A stretch of 64,000 bases of DNA, taken from the NCBI GenBank assembly GCA_003315335.1, contig QNRL01000004.1:1-64000 (forward strand), in the 5' to 3' direction. A program made the position numbers and the translations under genes. Within the stretch, counting starts at the first letter, position 1, and every line of letters begins with the position of its first letter. Source of the DNA: Pseudocitrobacter faecalis. Lineage in GTDB: Bacteria > Pseudomonadota > Gammaproteobacteria > Enterobacterales > Enterobacteriaceae. Under the pieces are notes generated by a model. That model made no database searches. It was not told where the DNA came from and saw only the letters and a list, made by a program, of their open reading frames with translations. This document shows, piece by piece, positions 9,855 to 19,299 of this stretch.

Positions 9855-9868
9855 TTGATTTAAATCAA
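9855..9868. promoter_or_regulatory. Promoter-proximal FNR site of grcA
   Basis: TTGATTTAAATCAA is a perfect FNR palindrome. A -10-like TATATA at 9891-9896 would put transcription start near 9902, so this site sits at about -41, the class II activating position. Anaerobic induction of grcA follows from this. Confidence 0.92.
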
Positions 9869-9978
9869 AGAATGCGGGGTGTTTGAGGGGTATATATACA
9901 CTCAAGCAACAATGGTTTTACCAATTGGCCGGGAACTGGCCGGTTAAACGAATACGAATAGCCTAAGGGAGGCATCAA

Positions 9979-10362
9979 ATGATTACTGGTATTCAGATTA
10001 CTAAAGCCGCTAACGACGACCTGCTGAATTCTTTCTGGCTGCTGGATAGCGAAAAAGGGGAAGCACGCTGCCTGGTTGCCAAAGGTGGTTATGCAGAAGA
10101 TGAAGTGGTTGCTGTGAAAGCGCTTGGCGATATCGAATATCGTGAAATCCCGGTTGAAGCGAAACCAGAAGTTCGCGTCGAAGGTGGTCAGCACCTTAAC
10201 GTTAACGTTCTGCGTCGCGAAACCCTGCTGGACGCGGTTGAACATCCGGAAAAATATCCGCAGCTGACCATCCGTGTTTCAGGCTACGCGGTACGCTTTA
10301 ACTCCCTGACGCCGGAACAGCAGCGCGACGTTATCGCACGTACTTTCACTGAAAGCCTGTAA
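9979..10362 (+). CDS. grcA: Autonomous glycyl radical cofactor GrcA (YfiD)
   Basis: Spare glycyl radical domain that rescues pyruvate formate-lyase after oxygen breaks its backbone. The 127 residues equal the E. coli length. The radical motif RVSGYAVRF puts the radical glycine at residue 102, and the sequence resembles the C-terminus of PflB. It is a single gene with its own strong terminator. Two FNR sites in the E. coli arrangement lie upstream, predicting high expression without oxygen. The start follows the ribosome site AAGGGAGG. Confidence 0.98.
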   Translation: MITGIQITKAANDDLLNSFWLLDSEKGEARCLVAKGGYAEDEVVAVKALGDIEYREIPVEAKPEVRVEGGQHLNVNVLRRETLLDAVEHPEKYPQLTIRVSGYAVRFNSLTPEQQRDVIARTFTESL

Positions 10363-10381
10363 GTTTTCAGAGGCAGGAAAT

Positions 10382-10410
10382 AAAAACGCCGGGGAGACCC
10401 GGCGTTTTTT
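10382..10410. terminator. Bidirectional terminator between grcA and srmB
   Basis: CGCCGGG (10387-10393) pairs with CCCGGCG (10398-10404). It has five A before and eight T after, so it can act on both convergent transcripts. Confidence 0.94.
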
Positions 10411-11733
10411 TTACTCTTCTGTCGACTGCGGTTCAGCTCCGCTTGGCTTACGACGCTTACCGACATTCTTCGCATCGCGATGGCGTACTTTCACGCGCGG
10501 CTTGTCTTTCTCTTTTTTCTTCTCAGCACGTTTTGCCAGCACTTTCTTCGACGGTTTACCGGTCATTTTTGCACTAGGCGCACGCGTCGTTGGGCGCAGC
10601 CCATCGATGACGCGCGCTTTCAGCGGCTCCTCGATGTAGCGACCAATTTTCTGCAGCAGCAGGTGGTCATGCGCTTCAACCAGAGAAACCGCCGTACCTT
10701 TACGGCCCGCGCGGCCGGTACGGCCAATACGGTGCAGGTAAGTATCGCCGGTGCGCGGCATATCGAAGTTGATCACGTGGCTGACATCAGGAATATCGAT
10801 ACCGCGTGCGGCCACATCGGTCGCAACCAGGACATTTACGCGGCCTTCCGTCAGACGCTTGATCCCTTCGGTACGCTTGATCTGTGCCATTTCGCCTTCG
10901 AGATAACAGTTGTTGATCCCGGCGGCACGCAGCATTTCGGCAAGCTCATGCACACGCTCACGTTTCCGTACAAAAACAATAGCGCGCGTCATCTCTTCTT
11001 GTTTCAGAAGATGCTTGAGAAGCTCGACCTTGTGCTCCAGGTTATCTGCACGGTAGTACCACTGGTGAATTTTCTTACGTTCACGAGTGGACGGGTTCGC
11101 AGAAACCTCAACCGGATCTTCCAGCAGACGCTCGGCAAAATCCTTAATCGCATCGCCTTCAAGCGTGGCGGAGAAGAGCAGCGTCTGTTTACGCCAGCGG
11201 GTTTCACCGGCAATGTGTTCGATATCCTGCGCAAAGCCGAGATCCAGCATCCGGTCAGCTTCGTCAAGAATTAAGGTCTCGACGGCGCGGCAGTCAAAGT
11301 TTTCTTCTTTAATGTACTGCAACAGGCGACCGGTGGTGGCAACCACGATATCCTGATTTTCGCTGAAGACTTCAGCGTGGTTCATGTACGCGACACCGCC
11401 GGTAATGGTGGCGATATCGAGATGGGTATTTTTGGCCAGCTCGCGCGCGTGGTCTGCCACCTGCATCGCCAGTTCACGCGTTGGCGTCAGGATCAAGATG
11501 CGCGGCGGGCCGGATTTTTTGCGCGGGAAGTCGAGCAGATGCTGCAACGCAGGCAGCAGATACGCCGCTGTTTTACCGGTGCCGGTGGGCGCAGAACCCA
11601 AAACATCACGTCCATCGAGCGCAGGCGGAATGGCGGCAGCCTGGATGGCAGTCGGGCGTGTAAAGCCTTTGCTCTGGAGGGCGTCCAGCAGGCTTTCATC
11701 AAGTTCAAGTTCGGAAAAAGTCGTTACAGTCAT
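10411..11733 (-). CDS. srmB: ATP-dependent RNA helicase SrmB
   Basis: DEAD-box helicase that helps early assembly of the 50S ribosomal subunit. The protein has 440 residues (E. coli 444). Motifs occur in order: Q motif FTRPTAIQ, Walker [19 protein letters not shown] within [12 protein letters not shown], then [11 protein letters not shown] and [10 protein letters not shown] in the second RecA domain. The tail after about residue 375 is rich in Lys and Arg, fitting rRNA contact. It is divergent from trmN and has a shared terminator with grcA. Confidence 0.97.
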   Translation of the reverse strand: MTVTTFSELELDESLLDALQSKGFTRPTAIQAAAIPPALDGRDVLGSAPTGTGKTAAYLLPALQHLLDFPRKKSGPPRILILTPTRELAMQVADHARELAKNTHLDIATITGGVAYMNHAEVFSENQDIVVATTGRLLQYIKEENFDCRAVETLILDEADRMLDLGFAQDIEHIAGETRWRKQTLLFSATLEGDAIKDFAERLLEDPVEVSANPSTRERKKIHQWYYRADNLEHKVELLKHLLKQEEMTRAIVFVRKRERVHELAEMLRAAGINNCYLEGEMAQIKRTEGIKRLTEGRVNVLVATDVAARGIDIPDVSHVINFDMPRTGDTYLHRIGRTGRAGRKGTAVSLVEAHDHLLLQKIGRYIEEPLKARVIDGLRPTTRAPSAKMTGKPSKKVLAKRAEKKKEKDKPRVKVRHRDAKNVGKRRKPSGAEPQSTEE

Positions 11734-11850
11734 TGTCTACCTCAGTGTGAGGCGCTGATTATAGACGTTACGGCTCTAATCTTCATCTGTTTGTATGGCT
11801 ATCTGTTCTCAGGTATTGTGCTGAGCCAAAACCGGATACGCAAAAAAACT

Positions 11851-12588
11851 ATGTCTGACTCGAAACCCACGCTGCGTCGTAATGGATTTACCTTCAAAAA
11901 ATTTTTTGTCGCGCATGACCGTTGTGCCATGAAAGTGGGGACGGACGGCATTCTGCTGGGCGCATGGGCACCGATCGCGCACGTCACGCGCGTGCTGGAT
12001 ATTGGCACCGGAAGCGGTTTGCTGGCATTGATGCTGGCACAGCGTACCGGGGAGAGTACACAGATTGACGCGGTTGAGATCGATGAGCATGCCGCAGACC
12101 AGGCGCGGGAGAACGTCGCGGAATCTCCGTGGCCGCAAAAAATTGCCGTACACACGACGGATATTCAGTCCTGGGTCGCGAACGTTCATCGTCGCTATGA
12201 CCTGATCGTCAGCAATCCGCCTTACTACCAGCAAGGCGTTGAATGCGCCACGCCGCAGCGCGAGCAGGCGCGCTACACCACGTCGCTCGATCATCAAACG
12301 TTGCTCACCTGCGCGGCGGATGCCATTACGGAAGAGGGATTTTTTTGCGTGGTATTGCCGGAAAATATCGGCCAAAGTTTTACCGAACTGGCCCTGTCGA
12401 TGGGCTGGCATTTACGTCTGCGCACGGATATTGCTGAATATGATACGCGCCCACCGCATCGCGTCCTGCTGGCGTTCTCGCCGCAAAACGGTGAGGGATT
12501 CAGTGACAGATTAGCAATTCGTGGGCCAGAGCAGCAATATTCAGAAGCCTACACTGCGCTGACCCAGGCGTTTTATCTCTTTATGTGA
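11851..12588 (+). CDS. trmN: tRNA1(Val) (adenine(37)-N6)-methyltransferase
   Basis: Methylates N6 of A37 in tRNA1(Val); it is YfiC (TrmM/TrmN6) in E. coli. The protein has 245 residues, the E. coli length. The SAM-binding motif [12 protein letters not shown] is near residue 51 and the amino-methyltransferase signature NPPYY near 122. ATG at 11851 is used because the family N-terminus ([12 protein letters not shown]) begins seven residues later. An in-frame GTG at 11818 is an alternative, and no strong ribosome site precedes either. Its 3' end overlaps nadB, convergent, by 16 bases. Confidence 0.94.
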   Translation: MSDSKPTLRRNGFTFKKFFVAHDRCAMKVGTDGILLGAWAPIAHVTRVLDIGTGSGLLALMLAQRTGESTQIDAVEIDEHAADQARENVAESPWPQKIAVHTTDIQSWVANVHRRYDLIVSNPPYYQQGVECATPQREQARYTTSLDHQTLLTCAADAITEEGFFCVVLPENIGQSFTELALSMGWHLRLRTDIAEYDTRPPHRVLLAFSPQNGEGFSDRLAIRGPEQQYSEAYTALTQAFYLFM

Positions 12589-14192
12589 GTCAGTGGCGAG
12601 AGCACGGACGGGCCGGAGTCCTGCATGAGTTCCGGGTAGTCCAGCGTGTAATGCAGGCCCCGGCTCTCTTTACGCATCATCGCACAGCGGACAATCAGCT
12701 CCGCTACCTGTACCAGATTGCGCAGTTCCAGCAAATTGTTAGACACGCGAAAGCGTGAGTAATACTCGTCGAGCTCCTGCTGAAGCATGGTGATGCGACG
12801 CAGGGCGCGCTCCAGCCGTTTAGTGGTACGCACGATGCCGACGTAATCCCACATCAGCAAACGTAATTCGTGCCAGTTATGCTGAATCACCACCCGCTCG
12901 TCGGAATCATCCACCCGGCTTTCATCCCACGCGGGCAGGGTTGCCACCTGACGCGTGCTGGCAATCCGTTTATTGATATCTTCCGCCGCTGACCAGCCAT
13001 ACACCAGACACTCCAGAAGAGAGTTAGAGGCCATACGGTTGGCGCCGTGCAGGCCGGTATAACTCACTTCACCGATGGCATACAGGCCGTCGACGTCGCT
13101 GCGTCCGTTATCATCCACCATCACGCCGCCGCAGGTATAGTGCGCCGCCGGAACAACTGGCACAGGCTCTTTGGTCAGGTCGATTCCCAGTCCAAGCAGT
13201 TTCTCGTAAATCATCGGGAAATGATGACGGACAAATTCTTCGGGTTTATGGCTGATGTCCAGATACATACAATCCACGCCGAGCCGTTTTATTTCATGAT
13301 CGATTGCACGTGCCACTACATCGCGCGGCGCAAGTTCGCCCCGTTCGTCGAAATCGGGCATAAAACGGCTGCCGTCCGGGCGCTTCAGTATCGCGCCTTC
13401 ACCGCGTAGCGCTTCGGTGAGCAGGAAGTTACGCGCCTGCGGGTGGAACAGGGCGGTGGGATGGAACTGATTAAACTCCAGATTCGCCACGCGGCAGCCC
13501 GCACGCCAGGCCATGGCGATGCCGTCGCCCGAGGAGATATCCGGGTTGGTGGTGTACTGATATACCTTGGACGCGCCACCCGTTGCCAGTACCACCGATT
13601 TTGCCGCGCAGGTTTCCACGCTTTCTTTATTACGATTCCAGATCCACGCACCCACCACGCGGCGCGTGCCGGGCAGGCCAATCTTATCGGACATGATCAG
13701 GTCTACGGCATTGCAGCGCTCAATCACCCGAATATTGGGATGATTCAGCGCCTTGCTAACCAGCGTGTTTTCCACTTCTTTGCCAGTGGCATCTGCCGCA
13801 TGCAGAATGCGGCGATGGCTGTGGCCGCCTTCACGTGTCAGGTGATAACTCGCTTCGCCGTTACTTTGCACTTGCGTATCAAACAGCACGCCCTGGTCAA
13901 TCAACCACTGGACGCAGTTTTTGGCGTTGCTTGCCACAAACGACACCGCCTCTCGATCGCAAATCCCGGCACCGGCGATGAGCGTGTCTTCGACGTGTGA
14001 TTCGATACTGTCGGTTTCATCAAAAACGGCTGCAATGCCGCCCTGCGCGTAGAAGGTTGAACCTTCGCTGATTGGGCCTTTGCTGAGCACAATGACAGAG
14101 TGCTGCCCGGCAACGCGCAGCGCGAGAGATAACCCGGCAGCACCGCTACCGATGATCAGGACATCACAAGAGAGATCGGGAAGAGTGTTCAT
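12573..14192 (-). CDS. nadB: L-aspartate oxidase
   Basis: FAD enzyme that oxidises L-aspartate to iminoaspartate, the first step of NAD synthesis; NadA uses the product. The protein has 539 residues (E. coli 540). The FAD dinucleotide-binding motif [16 protein letters not shown] is at the N-terminus, and the succinate dehydrogenase/fumarate reductase-like motifs [13 protein letters not shown] and NQFHPTA follow. Two ATG codons are adjacent (14195 and 14192); the second matches the family start MNTLP. It is divergent from rpoE across a gap of about 420 bases. Confidence 0.97.
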   Translation of the reverse strand: MNTLPDLSCDVLIIGSGAAGLSLALRVAGQHSVIVLSKGPISEGSTFYAQGGIAAVFDETDSIESHVEDTLIAGAGICDREAVSFVASNAKNCVQWLIDQGVLFDTQVQSNGEASYHLTREGGHSHRRILHAADATGKEVENTLVSKALNHPNIRVIERCNAVDLIMSDKIGLPGTRRVVGAWIWNRNKESVETCAAKSVVLATGGASKVYQYTTNPDISSGDGIAMAWRAGCRVANLEFNQFHPTALFHPQARNFLLTEALRGEGAILKRPDGSRFMPDFDERGELAPRDVVARAIDHEIKRLGVDCMYLDISHKPEEFVRHHFPMIYEKLLGLGIDLTKEPVPVVPAAHYTCGGVMVDDNGRSDVDGLYAIGEVSYTGLHGANRMASNSLLECLVYGWSAAEDINKRIASTRQVATLPAWDESRVDDSDERVVIQHNWHELRLLMWDYVGIVRTTKRLERALRRITMLQQELDEYYSRFRVSNNLLELRNLVQVAELIVRCAMMRKESRGLHYTLDYPELMQDSGPSVLSPLTHIKR

Positions 14193-14504
14193 CATGGTTT
14201 GTTTAATTTACTAAACACAGTTTGGTCAGCATAGCATCATAAAAGGCGCTGGCGCACATATTTTTTTAGTGGAAGTTGTAACGGCTAAACATAACAGTGT
14301 CTGAAGGGACTTTGTAAACGAAGGAAAATAATCGAATCTCTGACTCCGGAATCCAGTATTTATGGTGAAATAAAAGGCGGGTTACGTTACTCTTGCGAGA
14401 ATTGCGTTTTTCTTTCGCAACTTAGGCAACGTAGTGCATGCGTAGACTTATAATGAGAGACAATGAACGGTCTACAACTGACAAACAAAAAACAAAGGCG
14501 TAAC

Positions 14505-14532
14505 GGAACTTTACAATCATCAGACACTCTAA
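14505..14532 (+). promoter_or_regulatory. Sigma-E promoter of the rpoE operon
   Basis: GGAACTT (14505-14511) and TCTAA (14528-14532) are separated by 16 bases. This fits the sigma-E consensus and matches the autoregulated rpoE promoter of E. coli. Transcription should begin near 14538, about 77 bases before rpoE. Confidence 0.9.
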
Positions 14533-14614
14533 CCTTGTGCTTGCTCATAGTGCAGTGAACGGAGTGGCGTTTTGATTACGCATTGGAATAGGGTTTGGGG
14601 AGACATTACCTCGG

Positions 14615-15190
14615 ATGAGCGAGCAGTTAACGGACCAGGTCCTGGTTGAACGGGTCCAAAAAGGAGACCAGAAAGCTTTTAACCTACTGGTGGTGCGCTA
14701 CCAGCATAAGGTGGCGAGCCTGGTTTCCCGATATGTGCCGTCAGGTGACGTTCCTGATGTGGTGCAAGAGTCTTTTATAAAGGCCTATCGTGCGCTGGAT
14801 TCATTCCGGGGGGATAGCGCTTTCTACACGTGGCTGTACCGTATTGCAGTCAATACGGCAAAAAATTACCTGGTTGCTCAGGGGCGACGCCCACCGTCCA
14901 GCGATGTGGACGCAATGGAAGCAGAAAACTTCGAAAGTGGCGGCGCGCTGAAAGAAATTTCGAACCCTGAGAACTTAATGTTGTCAGAAGAGCTGAGACA
15001 GATAGTTTTTCGCACCATTGAAAGTCTTCCAGAAGATTTACGCATGGCAATTACCCTGCGAGAGCTGGATGGCCTAAGCTATGAAGAGATAGCTGCAATT
15101 ATGGATTGCCCGGTAGGTACGGTTCGTTCCCGTATCTTCCGTGCGCGAGAAGCTATTGATAATAAAGTTCAACCGCTTATCAGGCGTTGA
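14615..15190 (+). CDS. rpoE: RNA polymerase sigma-E factor
   Basis: Extracytoplasmic-function sigma factor for envelope stress. The protein has 191 residues, as in E. coli. Region 2 (about residues 25-95, with DVVQESFIKAYRALDSFRGDSAFYTWLYRIAVNTAKN) and region 4 (about 130-185, with LDGLSYEEIAAIMDCPVGTVRSRIFRAREAI) are both complete. Its own promoter lies upstream, and its membrane inhibitor RseA is encoded 31 bases downstream. Sigma-E is freed when DegS and RseP cleave RseA after outer-membrane protein misfolding. Confidence 0.99.
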   Translation: MSEQLTDQVLVERVQKGDQKAFNLLVVRYQHKVASLVSRYVPSGDVPDVVQESFIKAYRALDSFRGDSAFYTWLYRIAVNTAKNYLVAQGRRPPSSDVDAMEAENFESGGALKEISNPENLMLSEELRQIVFRTIESLPEDLRMAITLRELDGLSYEEIAAIMDCPVGTVRSRIFRAREAIDNKVQPLIRR

Positions 15191-15221
15191 CGGTAGCGGG
15201 ATACTGGAAAAGGTATTAGGC

Positions 15222-15872
15222 ATGCAGAAAGAAAAACTTTCCGCCTTAATGGATGGTGAAACGCTGGATAACGAGTTGCTCACCGAATTAACTCGTTCGC
15301 CGGAAATGCAAAAAACCTGGGAGAGCTATCATCTCATCCGTGATTCGCTGCGCGGCGACACCGCGGATGTGCTTCATTTTGATATCTCTTCTCGCGTCAT
15401 GGCTGCCATCGAAAATGAGCCCGTTCGTCAAACGACACCGCTCATTCCTGAAGCCCAGCCAGCGCCTCATCAATGGCAGAATATGCCATTCTGGAAAAAA
15501 GTCCGTCCGTGGGCGAGTTCACTTACCCAAATGGGCGTTGCGGCTTGCGTATCGCTTGCAGTTATTGTCGGTGTCCAGCACTATAATGGGCAATCAGATT
15601 CTACTCAGCAGCCCGAAACACCGGTATTTAATACTTTGCCGATGATGGGTAAAGCCAGTCCGGTTAGCTTGGGCGTGCCGTCTGATGCCACTGCGGGTAC
15701 TGGCCAGCAACAGCAGGTTCAGGAACAACGCCGTCGCATCAATGCAATGTTGCAGGATTATGAATTGCAGCGCCGCCTGCATTCTGAGCAACTTCAGTTT
15801 GAACAGGCACAAACCCAGCAGGCTGCTGTTCAGGTGCCGGGCTATCAAACTTTAGGAACGCAATCGCAGTAA
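15222..15872 (+). CDS. rseA: Anti-sigma-E factor RseA
   Basis: Inner-membrane protein that holds RpoE inactive. The protein has 216 residues, as in E. coli. The cytoplasmic anti-sigma domain spans about residues 1-90 (MQKEKLSALMDGE at the start). One membrane segment lies at about 100-120 (SLTQMGVAACVSLAVIVGV). The periplasmic part is rich in Gln. An upstream in-frame codon would extend it into rpoE, but ATG at 15222 matches the known N-terminus. Its stop codon overlaps the rseB start (TAATG). Confidence 0.97.
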   Translation: MQKEKLSALMDGETLDNELLTELTRSPEMQKTWESYHLIRDSLRGDTADVLHFDISSRVMAAIENEPVRQTTPLIPEAQPAPHQWQNMPFWKKVRPWASSLTQMGVAACVSLAVIVGVQHYNGQSDSTQQPETPVFNTLPMMGKASPVSLGVPSDATAGTGQQQQVQEQRRRINAMLQDYELQRRLHSEQLQFEQAQTQQAAVQVPGYQTLGTQSQ

Positions 15873-16825
15873 TGAAGCAACTTTGGTGTGCCATGTCTCT
15901 TGTGGCTGGCAGCCTGTTCTTCTCTGTCAACGCCTCGGCTGATGTTTCGTCCGGGGCGTTGTTGCAGCAGATGAATCTGGCCAGTCAGTCCCTCAACTAT
16001 GAGCTGTCTTTCGTCAGCATCAATAAAGCCGGTGTCGAATCGCTACGCTATCGTCACGCGCGTTTGAACAATCAGGCGCTGGCGCAGCTTTTGCAGCTTG
16101 ATGGTCCACGTCGTGAAGTGGTGCAGCGCGGCAATGAAATCAGCTATTTTGAGCCGGGCCTCGATCCGTTTACGCTCAATGGCGATTACATCGTCGATTC
16201 CCTGCCGTCGCTGGTCTATACCGATTTTAAACGCCTGGCGCCGTATTACGATTTCATCTCTGTCGGCCGAACCCGTATTGCCGATCGCTTATGTGAAGTG
16301 ATCCGCGTCGTCGCGCGCGATGGTACCCGTTATAGCTACATCGTCTGGATGGACTCTGAAAGCAAACTGCCGATGCGGGTTGACCTGCTCGATCGCGACG
16401 GCGAAACGCTGGAGCAGTTCCGCGTCATTGCGTTTAACGTAGGCGATCAAGTGGGTAGCAGCATGGATAAACTGGCGAAAGCCAGCCTGCCGCCGCTGCT
16501 CTCCGTTCCGGCGGGCAGTAAGGTGAACTTCAACTGGTCGCCGACCTGGGTGCCTCAGGGCTTCAGCGAGGTCTCCAGCAGCCGTCGCACGTTACCTACC
16601 ATTGATACCGCAGTGGAATCTCGTCTCTTCTCGGACGGACTGTTCAGTTTCTCCATCAACATCAGCCGGGCCACGGCCAACAGCAGCGAACAGATGCTGC
16701 GCACCGGTCGCCGCACGGTAAGCACCACCGTGCGCAATCAGGCTGAAATCACTATCGTCGGTGAACTGCCGCCGCCAACGGCGAAACGCATTGCCGACGG
16801 TATTAGCTTCAAGGGCGTACAATGA
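15872..16825 (+). CDS. rseB: Sigma-E regulatory protein RseB
   Basis: Periplasmic protein that binds the RseA periplasmic domain and shields it from DegS; lipopolysaccharide intermediates release it. The protein has 317 residues (E. coli 318). The first 23 or so residues are a signal peptide ending NASADVSS. The larger lipoprotein-carrier-like domain (about 24-210) and the smaller C-terminal domain (about 230-317) are both present. It overlaps rseA by one base and rseC by four, indicating translational coupling. Confidence 0.97.
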   Translation: MKQLWCAMSLVAGSLFFSVNASADVSSGALLQQMNLASQSLNYELSFVSINKAGVESLRYRHARLNNQALAQLLQLDGPRREVVQRGNEISYFEPGLDPFTLNGDYIVDSLPSLVYTDFKRLAPYYDFISVGRTRIADRLCEVIRVVARDGTRYSYIVWMDSESKLPMRVDLLDRDGETLEQFRVIAFNVGDQVGSSMDKLAKASLPPLLSVPAGSKVNFNWSPTWVPQGFSEVSSSRRTLPTIDTAVESRLFSDGLFSFSINISRATANSSEQMLRTGRRTVSTTVRNQAEITIVGELPPPTAKRIADGISFKGVQ

Positions 16826-17298
16826 TTAAAGAGTGGGCGACCGTTGTCTCCTGGGAGAACGGCGTTGCAAAAGTTCACTGCGACGTGAAAGCATCATGTA
16901 GCAGCTGCGCATCACGCGCGGGCTGCGGCAGCCGCGTGCTCAATAAACTTGGGCCGCAAACCAGCCACACTATTACCGTTCCCAGCGCCGAACCGCTGGT
17001 GGCCGGGCAAAAAGTGGAGCTGGGAATTAGCGAAAGCAGTCTGCTGGGTTCCGCTATGCTGGTTTACCTTTCCCCGCTGGTAGGGCTGTTTATCATGGCC
17101 TCATTGTTCCAGGTGCTGTTCGGCACTGACATCGCCGCCATGTGTGGAGCGCTGTTAGGCGGTGTGGGGGGCTTTTTACTGGCGCGCGGTTTTTCGCCCA
17201 CGCTTGCGAAACGCGAAACGTGGCAACCCGTCATCATTAGCGTTGGCCTGCCGCCTGACCTCCTGCGAACCTCCACTTCTTCCGAATTGAGCCAGTGA
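16822..17298 (+). CDS. rseC: SoxR-reducing system protein RseC
   Basis: Inner-membrane protein of 158 residues (E. coli 159). Its cysteine-rich N-terminus (CDVKASCSSCASRAGCG, about residues 14-30) may carry an iron-sulfur cluster. Two membrane segments follow near residues 75-95 and 100-120. In E. coli it joins the RsxABCDGE complex that keeps SoxR reduced, and it has a minor effect on sigma-E. It is the last gene of the rpoE operon, and its stop codon lies inside the terminator stem. Confidence 0.95.
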   Translation: MIKEWATVVSWENGVAKVHCDVKASCSSCASRAGCGSRVLNKLGPQTSHTITVPSAEPLVAGQKVELGISESSLLGSAMLVYLSPLVGLFIMASLFQVLFGTDIAAMCGALLGGVGGFLLARGFSPTLAKRETWQPVIISVGLPPDLLRTSTSSELSQ

Positions 17299-17316
17299 TC
17301 GTACTGGCTTTATTTT
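17290..17316 (+). terminator. Terminator of rpoE-rseABC
   Basis: AGCCAGT (17290-17296) pairs with ACTGGCT (17303-17309), followed by TTATTTTTATTT. The TGA of rseC overlaps the left arm, so a terminating ribosome would cover part of the hairpin. Confidence 0.82.
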
Positions 17317-17483
17317 TATTTACATCTGGTATGAGAAAGCCGCGAACGGAACCGCTATGCTTGCTGGAAGAGCATTTCCTGGTTGCGCAGTTGTAGTGTA
17401 GAATGCGGCGTTTTCGAACGACAAAAACGTCAGGCACAGAACAGCGGCCTCAAAGTATTCGTAAGGCATAATTATCTTAATAT

Positions 17484-19283
17484 ATGAAGAATATACGTAA
17501 CTTTTCGATCATTGCACATATCGACCACGGTAAGTCGACGCTGTCTGACCGTATCATCCAGATTTGCGGTGGCCTTTCTGATCGTGAAATGGAAGCCCAG
17601 GTTCTCGATTCGATGGATCTGGAACGCGAACGCGGCATTACCATTAAAGCGCAGAGCGTCACCCTGGACTTTAAATCAGCTGATGGCGAAACCTATCAAC
17701 TGAACTTTATCGACACCCCTGGTCACGTCGACTTCTCCTACGAAGTTTCCCGTTCTCTGGCGGCCTGTGAAGGCGCACTGCTGGTGGTTGACGCCGGGCA
17801 GGGCGTAGAGGCGCAAACCCTGGCAAACTGCTACACCGCCATGGAAATGGATCTGGAAGTGGTTCCGGTACTGAACAAAATCGACCTCCCGGCTGCCGAT
17901 CCTGAGCGCGTGGCGGAAGAAATTGAAGATATCGTCGGTATCGACGCGGCAGATGCCGTGCGCTGCTCGGCGAAAACCGGCGTAGGTGTTACCGAGGTTC
18001 TGGAACGTCTGGTGCGCGATATTCCGCCGCCGGAAGGTGACCCGGAAGGCCCACTGCAGGCGCTGATCATCGACTCCTGGTTTGATAACTACCTGGGCGT
18101 GGTCTCGCTGGTGCGTATTAAAAACGGCACTATGCGTAAAGGCGACAAAATCAAAGTGATGAGCACCGGTCAGGTGTATAACGCCGACCGTCTGGGCATT
18201 TTCACGCCGAAACAGGTTGACCGTACCGAGCTGAAATGCGGCGAGGTGGGTTGGCTGGTGTGCGCCATTAAAGACATTCTGGGTGCACCGGTTGGCGATA
18301 CGCTGACTCAGGCGCGTAATCCGGCTGACAAAGCGCTGCCTGGCTTTAAAAAAGTGAAACCGCAGGTTTACGCGGGCCTGTTTCCGGTAAGCTCTGACGA
18401 TTACGAAAACTTCCGCGATGCGCTGGGCAAACTGAGCCTGAACGATGCTTCTCTGTTCTACGAGCCGGAAAGCTCTACCGCGCTGGGCTTCGGCTTCCGT
18501 TGTGGCTTCCTCGGTCTGCTGCACATGGAGATCATTCAGGAGCGTCTGGAACGTGAATACGATCTGGATCTGATCACCACCGCGCCGACCGTAGTCTACG
18601 AAGTAGAGACCACGAACAAAGAGGTCATCTACGTCGACAGCCCGTCCAAGCTGCCGCCGCTGAATAACATCGCGGAGCTGCGTGAGCCGATCGCCGAGTG
18701 TCATATGCTGCTGCCGCAGGAGTATCTGGGCAACGTAATTACCCTTTGCGTGGAAAAACGTGGCGTACAGACCAACATGGTTTACCACGGTAAACAGGTT
18801 GCGCTGACCTATGAAATCCCGATGGCAGAAGTGGTACTCGACTTCTTCGACCGTCTGAAGTCAACATCACGCGGCTATGCGTCGCTGGATTACAACTTCA
18901 AACGCTTCCAGGCGTCTAACATGGTGCGTGTTGACGTTCTTATCAACAGCGAGCGTGTGGATGCGCTGGCACTGATCACCCACAACGACAATGCGCCGTA
19001 CCGTGGTCGTGAACTGGTTGAGAAGATGAAAGATCTGATCCCTCGTCAACAGTTTGATATCGCGATTCAGGCGGCCATCGGCAACCACATTATCGCGCGT
19101 TCAACGGTGAAACAGTTGCGTAAAAACGTCCTGGCGAAATGCTACGGCGGTGACGTCAGCCGTAAGAAAAAACTGCTGCAAAAACAGAAAGAGGGTAAAA
19201 AGCGCATGAAGCAGGTCGGTAACGTCGAACTGCCGCAGGAAGCTTTCCTCGCCATTCTGCACGTCGGAAAAGACGGTAAATAA
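17484..19283 (+). CDS. lepA: Elongation factor 4 (LepA)
   Basis: Ribosome-associated translational GTPase, linked to ribosome biogenesis and elongation quality. The 599 residues equal the E. coli length. The G domain has AHIDHGKST (G1), RGITIKAQ (G2), DTPGHVDF (G3) and NKIDLP (G4). Domains II, III and V follow as in EF-G. The LepA-specific C-terminal domain begins near residue 490 and contains [16 protein letters not shown]. It precedes lepB by 16 bases in the same operon. Confidence 0.98.
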   Translation: MKNIRNFSIIAHIDHGKSTLSDRIIQICGGLSDREMEAQVLDSMDLERERGITIKAQSVTLDFKSADGETYQLNFIDTPGHVDFSYEVSRSLAACEGALLVVDAGQGVEAQTLANCYTAMEMDLEVVPVLNKIDLPAADPERVAEEIEDIVGIDAADAVRCSAKTGVGVTEVLERLVRDIPPPEGDPEGPLQALIIDSWFDNYLGVVSLVRIKNGTMRKGDKIKVMSTGQVYNADRLGIFTPKQVDRTELKCGEVGWLVCAIKDILGAPVGDTLTQARNPADKALPGFKKVKPQVYAGLFPVSSDDYENFRDALGKLSLNDASLFYEPESSTALGFGFRCGFLGLLHMEIIQERLEREYDLDLITTAPTVVYEVETTNKEVIYVDSPSKLPPLNNIAELREPIAECHMLLPQEYLGNVITLCVEKRGVQTNMVYHGKQVALTYEIPMAEVVLDFFDRLKSTSRGYASLDYNFKRFQASNMVRVDVLINSERVDALALITHNDNAPYRGRELVEKMKDLIPRQQFDIAIQAAIGNHIIARSTVKQLRKNVLAKCYGGDVSRKKKLLQKQKEGKKRMKQVGNVELPQEAFLAILHVGKDGK

Positions 19284-19299
19284 TCCTTAAGGAGTTGGC

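Noticed and set aside
11377-11850. Long 5' extension of trmN
   Set aside because: The extension runs antisense through srmB and is absent from the family; the conserved protein starts at 11851.
17370-17410. Promoter for lepA with TAGAAT as -10
   Set aside because: No acceptable -35 hexamer at 16-18 bases, so the call is not supported.
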